Assembly: GCA_943912855.1 (NCBI GenBank)
Contig: CALTVC010000012.1
Span: 1 to 64,000 of the forward strand
Direction of reading: 5' to 3'
Source: an uncultured Flavobacterium sp.
GTDB lineage: Bacteria; Bacteroidota; Bacteroidia; Flavobacteriales; Flavobacteriaceae
Length of the DNA: 64,000 nt
This document shows, in pieces, positions 52,156-59,485 of this stretch. The stretch's first letter is position 1; every line of letters begins with the position of its first letter. The notes beneath the pieces were generated by a model. The model searched no databases. It was not told the origin of the DNA and worked only from the letters and a program-made list of their open reading frames with translations. A program made the translations under genes and the position numbers.

Positions 52156-52734
52156 ATGAAACATTTTTTACTGCTATTTTTATTTCTATTAAGTGGCCAA
52201 AACCACATAAAAACTCAGAACTTTTACACAAAATTGTCAGATGCCGCACTAAGCATTGTTAACAGAAACGTTCGCTATGATGCTGATTACACACAGATTG
52301 CCTATCCTAACGGCGATGTAGCCAAAGACCGTGGTGTATGTACCGATGTCATTATACGGAGTTATAGGAAACTGGGCATTGACCTGCAAAAAGAAGTGCA
52401 TGAAGACATGGTTACCAACTTCGCTAAGTACCCTAAATCGTGGGGATTACGAAGTACAGATACCAATATAGACCACAGGCGTGTGCCTAACCTTGAGGTG
52501 TTTTTTACCCGAAAGGGAAAAAGCCTGCCCGTAACTGCCAAAGCAGCCGATTATAAGCCCGGAGACGTGGTTTCGTGGCGGTTGCCCAGCGGACGCCCCC
52601 ACATAGGCATTGTAGTGGATAAAAAAGGGGCTGACGGGCGTTACAAAATGGTACACAACATAGGCTTTGGGCAGGCACTTGAAGACTGCCTTTTTGAGTA
52701 CACCATAAACGGTCATTACCGTTACCAAAAATAG
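52156..52734 (+). CDS. DUF1287-family exported protein
   Basis: 192 residues with a signal peptide (MKHFLLLFLFLLSG). The pattern VRYDADYTQIAYPNGDVAKD, GVCTDVIIRSYRKLGIDLQK, GDVVSWRLPSGRPHIGIVVD and MVHNIG matches DUF1287, an NlpC/P60-like fold. The likely catalytic residues are C62 and H149, with H167 nearby. A periplasmic amidase acting on cell-wall peptides is the best guess, not shown. It stands alone. Confidence 0.85.
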   Translation: MKHFLLLFLFLLSGQNHIKTQNFYTKLSDAALSIVNRNVRYDADYTQIAYPNGDVAKDRGVCTDVIIRSYRKLGIDLQKEVHEDMVTNFAKYPKSWGLRSTDTNIDHRRVPNLEVFFTRKGKSLPVTAKAADYKPGDVVSWRLPSGRPHIGIVVDKKGADGRYKMVHNIGFGQALEDCLFEYTINGHYRYQK

Positions 52735-53146
52735 CTGCTGATAATTTTTTAAAAGCAGGTGCTATACCAATTTAGCACTGATTTTAACCTGCTACACAAG
52801 GTACTACTTTTACCCTCCTTATCCTTTACAGAAGTTGCTACAGGTGTTGCAACCGTTTTCAATAAAGCACTAATATTTAAATCATTACAAAAAACAAACA
52901 GTTACACCCCTGTTCCAACTGTAACTATAGCATTTTACAGTTGTTTACTGAAAAAGCGACTTCAGTACAATGTTTAGTTTTTTTGTTTAATGTTTAAAGT
53001 TGTGGAGCGTGAAAAAAGAAACATAAATCAGGTTATAATTTTCACGCTTTTCCATTTTGAGCGCAGCGCAGCGGAATCGAAAAATCTTTAAAATATTATT
53101 TTAAGATGTCTAACTTACGCTGCGTTCAAAATAGAAGAAACTAAAA
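52735..53146. other. Gene-free stretch with three inverted repeats
   Basis: After DUF1287 a branched inverted repeat (AGCAGG/CCTGCT with inner TGCTA/TAGCA, 52754-52793) may end transcription. Further on, 10-bp arms AGCGTGAAAA (53006-53015) and TTTTCACGCT (53039-53048) and 15-bp arms (53054-53068 with 53118-53132, one mismatch) form two adjacent hairpins. A 72-codon frame starting with GTG at 52759 has no sign of being real. Confidence 0.6.
53054..53132. repeat. Palindromic element with 15-bp arms (GAGCGCAGCG type)
   Basis: Arms at 53054-53068 and 53118-53132 match inversely at 14 of 15 positions around an AT-rich centre. It lies just past the stop of the lipoprotein gene at 53147. Confidence 0.55.
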
Positions 53147-53773
53147 TTAATTATGGTAAAGTAATCTGTATTCTATCTTCAAACCTGATTCATATAAGTA
53201 ACGCGTTGATGATTTTACTAATCCTATACCCGGGCTGTAATATTCCTTAAAAGCATCGCCCTCTGCTCCCGCTCCATTAAAGGATGTATAGTAGCCCTCA
53301 TAGTTATATGCCTGATAAGAAATCCCCTCAACCACAATAGATTCTAACGGATTTAATCGTGTTGTATAGGTACCTATTTCAGTATCGGCAATATATACAG
53401 GCATTGTAGCAGTAAAAGAAGTATTACTTCCCGGATGCTTAATCCTTCCATCGACCTTGACAAGATTTCCTTCCTCATTTACACGCAGGTATTCATGGTC
53501 CGGATAATCCCCATTACCATTAGAATCATAGGTAATGGTTTCAAAATCAAAATACGTTTGGTTTTCAATTACCGTTGTACCTACAATTCTTACGGTGTCA
53601 GTTGTAGGACGCCCCACAAAAACACCAGTGTCATTTTGCTGATAATACCGATAGGCCCATTTATCTCCCACCTTATAATCAAAAAAATTCTGGGAACTGT
53701 CATGACTGTCATTGTCATCAGAGCATGAGAATAAACCCGCCGAAAGCAGGATTGCAAAACATAGTTTTTTCAT
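53147..53773 (-). CDS. Hypothetical lipoprotein
   Basis: 208 residues with lipobox GLFSC (C17) and an Asp/Ser-rich linker (SDDNDSHDSSQNF). The body is beta-rich (FDYKVGDKWAYRYYQQND, TVIENQTYFDFETITYDSNG, KEYYSPGIGLVKSSTRYLYE). The pattern is common in Bacteroidota lipoproteins of unknown role. Monocistronic by position. Confidence 0.82.
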   Translation of the reverse strand: MKKLCFAILLSAGLFSCSDDNDSHDSSQNFFDYKVGDKWAYRYYQQNDTGVFVGRPTTDTVRIVGTTVIENQTYFDFETITYDSNGNGDYPDHEYLRVNEEGNLVKVDGRIKHPGSNTSFTATMPVYIADTEIGTYTTRLNPLESIVVEGISYQAYNYEGYYTSFNGAGAEGDAFKEYYSPGIGLVKSSTRYLYESGLKIEYRLLYHN

Positions 53774-54080
53774 ACTGGAAAAATTAATTGGTTATGAAAG
53801 GATAACCCTCTAATCATAAAAAAATTGTTTTTTGCAAAATGCACTTTTTTATTGCCCGCATATCTGAAAAAAAATGCTGACGCAACAGCATAAACTACTA
53901 ATCGGTTTTACACATGATTTCTATGGAACGTAGCAATCTAATAAATTACATAGGGATGAGATTACTTCATCGTGCTTCCTCGTAATGACAGACCGGAATG
54001 GGATGTTTAGGTTCCAAAACTTGAAACCTGAAACCTGACCCGAGGCGATAGCCGAACGGGCGAAGCAAACCTGAAACAAA
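53774..54080. repeat. Gene-free region with a dispersed repeat (copy A) and GAAACCTGAAAC repeats
   Basis: 53925-53996 holds a 72-nt unit (GGAACGTAGCAATCT ... TTCCTCGTAATGACAGACCG) that recurs, interrupted, at 55993-56212. It is followed by GTTCCAAAACTTGAAACC and related CCTGAAAC words (54011-54079), also seen at 55968-55990 and 56245-56284. The first 150 nt are AT-rich without features. Confidence 0.65.
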
Positions 54081-54302
54081 TCAAAAAAGCTCCTCACAGT
54101 CAAATCCACTTGTAAGCAGTAGTGTTGTAACCGCGTCGGCTATGTCTGAAGAAGTATCTATACGAAGGATTTTATCGCAATCATCCAGGTCAAAATTCCA
54201 TTTAGCATCGGGCAGAAGCTCATCCAGTTCCGGTCGTAGCTTGCTTATTTGTATTTCGGTTAGTACCGAGGTCTTAAAAACATGAACCATCTTACAACTC
54301 AT
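54081..54302 (-). CDS. Small hypothetical protein after the siderophore-interacting protein gene
   Basis: 73 residues, or 69 from the second ATG. It has a plausible ferredoxin-like beta-alpha-beta order: MVHVFKTSVLTEIQISKLRP, then DLDDCDKILRIDTSSDIADA, then LLLTSGFDCEELF. This recalls small HMA-like folds without the CxxC motif. It lies 5 nt after the upstream gene, so it is co-transcribed. Function unknown. Confidence 0.7.
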   Translation of the reverse strand: MSCKMVHVFKTSVLTEIQISKLRPELDELLPDAKWNFDLDDCDKILRIDTSSDIADAVTTLLLTSGFDCEELF

Positions 54303-54307
54303 TTCGT

Positions 54308-55021
54308 TTACAATCCTTTTTTGCCTTTAAGCCAATACCCCTGCGTATGTACCTTGCCCGAATCAAAGCCTTTTAAAATCTTGCGAAAGGTTTGAACCGA
54401 AAGTACATTCCCCGTCAGGATAAAATGCGCGCCCTGCCAATCGGCAGATTGCAGTTGGGGCAAATCGCCAATCCAGTTGGCATCCTGAAACAATCCTATC
54501 TTAGGGAATACTGTGCAGTTTTTAAGCCCCAGGCGTTCGGGTATATTTGTATTTTCATCGTCAAGCTCAAAAACGAAACAGTAATCGTGCAGGTTTTGCT
54601 GAAAGGCTTCGTTAAACGAACACGCCAATGCCAACGAAGTTTCATCGCCAAAAATCACATATTTAGCTACCATGGTATTATAATATTTATGTCCGCGTGG
54701 CTGTACCACATTAACCTGCTCCCCTACGGTCAGGGCATCCATAAAACGGCGACCGGGTCCTTCGCCGTGCAGGTGCACTATAAGCTCTAATACTCCGTTT
54801 TCCTTATCCAGCAAGGAAAGCGTATAACGCCTTACATCAGTATCGGTAACACGGAAATCAATGCAGTAGCCCTCCTGAAAATCAAGATGGGTAAAATCGC
54901 CTTTAAAGCGGATTCTTTTTATGGATGGAGATAAGGATTCTACATGGCTCACTTCCATAGGCGGAAGTTTTGCAGACAGGCGTTCAACAACGTCAAACAG
55001 CCATTTTGGTGCACTTGGCAT
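54308..55021 (-). CDS. Siderophore-interacting protein (ferric-siderophore reductase type)
   Basis: Flavoprotein of 237 residues that reduces ferric siderophores in the cytoplasm to release iron. The FAD domain has RRYTLSLLDKENG and the family mark HLHGEGPGRRFMDALTVGEQ; the NAD(P)H half has FGDETSLALACSFNEA and ends TQGYWLKGKKG. There are no siderophore synthesis or transport genes beside it, only an AraC regulator upstream (76 nt). Confidence 0.9.
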   Translation of the reverse strand: MPSAPKWLFDVVERLSAKLPPMEVSHVESLSPSIKRIRFKGDFTHLDFQEGYCIDFRVTDTDVRRYTLSLLDKENGVLELIVHLHGEGPGRRFMDALTVGEQVNVVQPRGHKYYNTMVAKYVIFGDETSLALACSFNEAFQQNLHDYCFVFELDDENTNIPERLGLKNCTVFPKIGLFQDANWIGDLPQLQSADWQGAHFILTGNVLSVQTFRKILKGFDSGKVHTQGYWLKGKKGL

Positions 55022-55097
55022 ACTCTTATTTTTTTATAAGGCAAATAAACGCCGTATAATCAGGGCAAACCATGTTGCATACAAAGCAAGTATTGGA

Positions 55098-55955
55098 CTA
55101 ATCACGGTTTTTGTTCCGAAATACCAGGGCGGTCATTCCGGTGGTTTTGGCAAAAAGACGCGAAAAATAGGGGTAATCTTCGTAACCTAAATCGGCAGCG
55201 ATTTCCTTAACCGATTTGGCTGTATGGCTCAGCAGGCGTTTAGCTTCTAAAATTACACGTTGCTGAATGTGGTGCGAAACCGGGAATCCTGTAACATTCT
55301 TTACACATTCGTTAAGGTAAGCTGTAGAAATATTTAGCAATGCCGCGTATTCAGACGGACGCTTTTTAATGATGTAATCACGCTCCAGTACCGCTTTAAA
55401 ATCATTTGCCACAGCTTCAAAACGCGAAAGGCTGCCTGTACTTCCGTTTTGTCCCGTATACTGCGAAATGATAAGCCCTATAAATGTATTGCAACTGTCG
55501 TGCAGTAACGAATGGTACATCTTATCATCTTTGCGTTCGTACAGCTTTACGCAAAGCGCAGCGGCTTCAGAGAGCAACAGGAAATCTTCCTGGGGCAACT
55601 GTAAGGGCATTGCAGGCGTAATACCCTGCAACAGCGGAAGAAACTCGGGCTTGATGTTTTCACTGTTTATCATAAGCGCGGTAAACAGTACGTTCTCAAA
55701 TTTTATGATGCGGTGCACCTGAAACGGATGTACATACCCCAGAGAATACGGCAACAGCGTATGTTCCTTAAAATCTACTTCCATCTGGGAATAGCCCTTT
55801 TCCTGCAAAAAGAAAATATGGTACGCATCGCGGTGTATGTGGTTTATTTCGTCAAAGTCTTCCATGCCGTTCAGCTCTTTCTGCCCAATAGCTATGCCCC
55901 GTCCGTATTCGTCGGGCATAGTATGTAATGGTATGGAAGCTGCTTTTTTTGCCAT
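55098..55955 (-). CDS. AraC-family transcriptional regulator
   Basis: 285 residues. The N-terminal sensing half has HIHRDAYHIFFLQEKGYSQM. The C-terminal DNA-binding domain has ALLNISTAYLNECVKNVTGF and VKEIAADLGYEDYPYFSRLF, ending ALVFRNKNRD. It is directly upstream of the siderophore-interacting protein gene on the same strand, so a role in its control is likely. Confidence 0.92.
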   Translation of the reverse strand: MAKKAASIPLHTMPDEYGRGIAIGQKELNGMEDFDEINHIHRDAYHIFFLQEKGYSQMEVDFKEHTLLPYSLGYVHPFQVHRIIKFENVLFTALMINSENIKPEFLPLLQGITPAMPLQLPQEDFLLLSEAAALCVKLYERKDDKMYHSLLHDSCNTFIGLIISQYTGQNGSTGSLSRFEAVANDFKAVLERDYIIKKRPSEYAALLNISTAYLNECVKNVTGFPVSHHIQQRVILEAKRLLSHTAKSVKEIAADLGYEDYPYFSRLFAKTTGMTALVFRNKNRD

Positions 55956-56289
55956 GGAATATTTTTGTTTCAGGTTTAAAGTTTCAAGTTATGAAGCGGA
56001 GCGTGGCAATCTCATAAATTACAAAAGGATGAGATTTCATAATAAAGTTTTTCCCACCCCGCCCTACGGGCACCCCTCCGCAGGAGGGGAATTGCGGCAC
56101 TGGAACAGCAGAGTGGCATTCCCCTCCTGCGGAGGGGTGTCTGAAAGCCGGGGTGGGAAATAACTAATAACGATTAGATTACTTCGTCGTACCTCCTCGT
56201 AATGATGGACGGTCAGGGAATATAAATCACATTGCATTTTTCACGTTCCAAAACTTGGAACTTGGAACTTTAAACCTGAAACAAAAAAA
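55956..56289. repeat. Gene-free region with nested repeat elements (copy B interrupted)
   Basis: Left half of the dispersed unit (55993-56035) and right half (56175-56212) match copy A at 53925-53996. Between them lies a palindromic element (56050-56160) with 12-bp terminal arms TTTCCCACCCCG / CGGGGTGGGAAA and internal perfect 22-bp arms (56071-56092 with 56118-56139). The region ends with GTTCCAAAACTTGGAAC-type words next to the DUF695 stop codon. Confidence 0.75.
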
Positions 56290-57381
56290 TTACTGCGCAA
56301 AATGCTGTAATGTCCGCCAGTATTTGTCTTTAAAAATATCAAACGTAAACTCGTAATTATGCTGAAACTCCTGTTCTTCATGCCAAAGGATTTTAGACAC
56401 CTTACGGAACTCCTTGCAGGCAAAATAAATATCGCGTTCGCCCCTGCTGGTTTCGTGCCCCAGCCAAAGGCAACCATCGGTGTGTTTTAATTTTTCTATG
56501 AGGCGGTCCTCAAACTCGTTCAGGTGGGTACTCGTTTCAGGGTCGGGCATACTGCCTTTAGGGTCGTACGCTATGGTAACGCGCAGCATCCATGGGTAGG
56601 CTACTTTACCTTCCCAATCCAGCAACTTAGTATTAATAGTGGCAATAGCCATACTGCCATCTTCCAACTCTGCCTCAAGTACCGAAATCCCATCCTCGTA
56701 GTCATCGTGGTATACACCTTCGTATTTTTCTACAAACTCCTTTTCGCGCCACACCAGGTAGCTTTTAAGGCGTTCTATGTCTATGAGCTCGGCAGTGGCA
56801 GTGGCAGGACTCTTGAAATCAAGACTATCGATGCTGGTAACGCTGTTCAGTTCGCCCAGGTAATGCTCCAGGAAAATATACGACCCACGAATAATATCAT
56901 CTACATTTTCATCGGTATAGTCCTTATGAACAATAACTATGTTAATCTCATCAGGGCATTGCGGGTCTTCAACCGGATAAAAGCTAAGCACATCCTGGTT
57001 AAAAGACAGGTTATCCATACTGATACGGCAATTTTCCGCATCATGCTCAGGCTTCAGGGCGGTAAATCTCCAACCCGGTAGCTGTGGTGCTTCGGCAATG
57101 AGTTCTTCGGCAAAAACAATGTTTTTCACAAAGCTGTCGGCGGTAATAATAAGCTCTACTGTGCTTTCGTCATAACGTCCGCACATAAACCAGTAGCCAC
57201 TTTTAATACTGTCCAGCTTCGGGCCTATTTTGCTGAAAAACGCCTCCTCGATTTCCTCGCCTTCCATAACTATCTTACGGAATGCCTTATGATGTTTGGC
57301 AAACCATTTCCAGAAATCGGCATAGGTCTTTACCGGGGCTTCTTCGCCTTTACCAAATATTTTAGCAATAAACTTCTTCAA
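56290..57381 (-). CDS. DUF695-family protein
   Basis: 363 cytoplasmic residues. The C-terminal third has the DUF695 pattern: YPWMLRVTIAYDPKGSMPDP, LNEFEDRLIEKL, and HETSRGERDIYFACKEFRKV. N-terminal part reads KTYADFWKWFAKHHKAFRKI. No known activity. It lies 12 nt after the Mpl gene, so it is in its operon; the link is unexplained. Confidence 0.85.
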   Translation of the reverse strand: MKKFIAKIFGKGEEAPVKTYADFWKWFAKHHKAFRKIVMEGEEIEEAFFSKIGPKLDSIKSGYWFMCGRYDESTVELIITADSFVKNIVFAEELIAEAPQLPGWRFTALKPEHDAENCRISMDNLSFNQDVLSFYPVEDPQCPDEINIVIVHKDYTDENVDDIIRGSYIFLEHYLGELNSVTSIDSLDFKSPATATAELIDIERLKSYLVWREKEFVEKYEGVYHDDYEDGISVLEAELEDGSMAIATINTKLLDWEGKVAYPWMLRVTIAYDPKGSMPDPETSTHLNEFEDRLIEKLKHTDGCLWLGHETSRGERDIYFACKEFRKVSKILWHEEQEFQHNYEFTFDIFKDKYWRTLQHFAQ

Positions 57382-57393
57382 ACTCCGTATCCG

Positions 57394-58752
57394 CTATATC
57401 AGATTTTTAACCTCATCAAAATTCAGCCCGCCGTAGTTACCACTACTCATAAGCAGCAGTGCGGCACCGTTAGTATCGTATTTCAGTTCGTACAGGTACT
57501 CTTTAAACGCAGCCGGATTGGTATAAATAATCAGGTCGTTGCGCTCAAAGGCTCCGGCTATCTGTTCATAGGTAACCTCCTCAAGCTGTTTGATTTTTAC
57601 CGCATCGGGGCTGTAGAACACCACGGCAACATCGGCAGCATCAAGCGCGCCCTTATACTCCTTAAGGAACTCGGCATTAAGGCTGCTGTAGGTATGCAGC
57701 TCCAGGCAGGCAATCAGGGTTTTATCTGGGTACTGCTCCTTAACCGCCTTTGTGGTTGCCGCCACCTTGCTTGGTGAATGGGCAAAATCTTTATAGGCAA
57801 CATTCTTACCGTTTTCGGCAATTTTTTCAAGGCGTTTACTCGCACCTTTAAACGTAGCGATTGCCTCATAAAATTCGGCTTCGTCTACACCCATGCACTG
57901 GCAAATCCACTTGGCGCCGGCAAGATTGTTCAGGTTGTGCGCGCCAAACACCTCTATAGGCATAGGGCCCTCGGGTGTAGCTAATAAGGTAGTACCGTTC
58001 TCTACGGTATATTCAGGCGTGCTGTACGGAATACGGCGTATCGGGTTGGTCGACGCTTCCGAAATACGTTTAACCTCCGGGTCGTTTTCGTTGTATACCA
58101 AAATACCGCCGTTGGTTATCTTTTGTATGAAAATCTCGAACTGCTCCACGTAGTTATCAAACGTAGGGAATACGTTAATGTGATCCCAAGCAATGCCGCT
58201 TATAAGGGCGATGTTAGGCTGGTACAGGTGGAACTTCGGCCTGCGGTCCATAGGAGATGACAGGTATTCGTCGCCCTCCAGAACAATAAAGTCGTTGTCT
58301 GACGTAAGGTGTACCATGGTATCAAACCCTTCCAACTGCGCGCCTACCATATAATCCACCTCTATGTTATGGAAGTGCATTACGTGGAGTATCATACTGG
58401 TAATGGTGGTTTTGCCATGGCTTCCGCCAATAACCACACGCGTTTTGTCCTTGCTTTGTTCGTATAAAAACTCAGGGTAACTGTATATTTTAAGGCCAAG
58501 CTCCTGCGCGCGTAATAGCTCAGGGTTATCGGCTTTGGCGTGCATGCCCAGTATGATGGCTTCTATATCGGACGTAATGCGCTCCGGGAACCAACCCAGT
58601 GTTTCGGGTAATAAGCCGGCTTTTTCCAGGCGGGTACGGCTGGGCTCAAAAATGGCATCGTCGCTGCCGGTTACGTGGTATCCTTTGTGGTGCAGGGCAA
58701 GTGCCAGGTTGTGCATGGCAGCGCCCCCTATAGCGATAAAATGTGTACGCAT
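57394..58752 (-). CDS. mpl: Mpl-type Mur ligase (UDP-MurNAc : murein peptide ligase)
   Basis: Cytoplasmic ATP-dependent ligase that reattaches recycled L-Ala-D-Glu-DAP peptide to UDP-MurNAc. It has the N-terminal nucleotide domain HFIAIGGAAMHNLALALHHK, the P-loop GGSHGKTT (109-116), central GDEYLSSPMDRRPKFHLYQP and C-terminal YKDFAHSPSKVAATTKAV. At 452 residues it fits Mpl; MurC is the alternative, but HGKTT, the HSPSKV segment and the absence of other mur genes favour Mpl. Confidence 0.87.
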   Translation of the reverse strand: MRTHFIAIGGAAMHNLALALHHKGYHVTGSDDAIFEPSRTRLEKAGLLPETLGWFPERITSDIEAIILGMHAKADNPELLRAQELGLKIYSYPEFLYEQSKDKTRVVIGGSHGKTTITSMILHVMHFHNIEVDYMVGAQLEGFDTMVHLTSDNDFIVLEGDEYLSSPMDRRPKFHLYQPNIALISGIAWDHINVFPTFDNYVEQFEIFIQKITNGGILVYNENDPEVKRISEASTNPIRRIPYSTPEYTVENGTTLLATPEGPMPIEVFGAHNLNNLAGAKWICQCMGVDEAEFYEAIATFKGASKRLEKIAENGKNVAYKDFAHSPSKVAATTKAVKEQYPDKTLIACLELHTYSSLNAEFLKEYKGALDAADVAVVFYSPDAVKIKQLEEVTYEQIAGAFERNDLIIYTNPAAFKEYLYELKYDTNGAALLLMSSGNYGGLNFDEVKNLI

Positions 58753-58814
58753 TTATTGGGAAGTTTCTTTACAGTCTTTGTTTGTGTAAAAGTAGGGAAT
58801 GATTTTTAATTATA

Positions 58815-58822
58815 TATATTTG
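58815..58822 (+). promoter_or_regulatory. -7 box of the NTase-DUF262 cassette
   Basis: TATATTTG followed by GC, a full match to TAnnTTTG, 22 nt before the ATG at 58845. TTTG at 58781-58784 is too far for a normal spacer, so the -33 element is uncertain. Confidence 0.5.
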
Positions 58823-58844
58823 GCATACCTCAAATAAACCAACT

Positions 58845-59483
58845 ATGCTGATATCGTTAAAAAATGATTTATACAAAATGAGCGCACAAGATATTTACAG
58901 TAAATATCTTTTAGGACAAGATGTATGGTACTTTCAAGAATATAGAGAAGAAAATAATCCATCAAAAAAATATGATGAATTAAAGCATCTAATTTCAAAA
59001 AAACTAGACGTGCATTTCAACAATATTGCAATTGTTGGAAGTGCTAAAACTGGGTTTAGTTTTAATCCTTCGAAAAAATTTAAGATTTTTGATGAGAAGT
59101 CAGATTTTGATATAGTTATAGTATCTCCAAAACATCTAAATATGTTATGGAATGCGTATTTAGATATGTTTTACAAAGAGGTTTCAATATCTGAATATAG
59201 TGAAGTCTCTAAATCTATCTTTAAAAAATTTATCTCTTTGAAAGACCCAACAAGGAAACATCAAGACATCAAAGAGTGGATTAAAAAAGTAGAACCTATA
59301 ATCAAAGACTTACAGCTTTTTTTCGGTATTGAAAGACCTATAAACTATAGAGTATATGAATCATGGGAAGCTGTTGAAAAATATCACTACTCTGGAATAA
59401 AACAACTCAAAAATTTTGTAAATAACAATAAAGAAAAAGAGGATAAAATAGCTAATTTAATAACCTTACTTAGCAATCGATAA
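58845..59483 (+). CDS. Nucleotidyltransferase-like protein of a two-gene cassette
   Basis: 212 residues. Residues 61-94 read IAIVGSAKTGFSF...SDFDIVIVS, the hG[GS]...DxD layout of the Pol-beta-like nucleotidyltransferase fold, with G65-S66 and metal-binding D87 and D89. The 20-residue spacing between GS and DFD is longer than in minimal MNT proteins. The remainder is helical, with YESWEAVEKYHYSGIKQLKN near the end. The third acidic residue is not obvious. AT-rich base composition contrasts with both flanks. It ends 2 nt before the DUF262 gene. It could modify nucleic acid, protein or small molecules; activity is unproven. Confidence 0.72.
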   Translation: MLISLKNDLYKMSAQDIYSKYLLGQDVWYFQEYREENNPSKKYDELKHLISKKLDVHFNNIAIVGSAKTGFSFNPSKKFKIFDEKSDFDIVIVSPKHLNMLWNAYLDMFYKEVSISEYSEVSKSIFKKFISLKDPTRKHQDIKEWIKKVEPIIKDLQLFFGIERPINYRVYESWEAVEKYHYSGIKQLKNFVNNNKEKEDKIANLITLLSNR

Positions 59484-59485
59484 AG

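Noticed and set aside
52759..52977. 72-codon open frame after the DUF1287 gene
   Set aside because: Starts with GTG inside a hairpin, no domain, signal or neighbour support.
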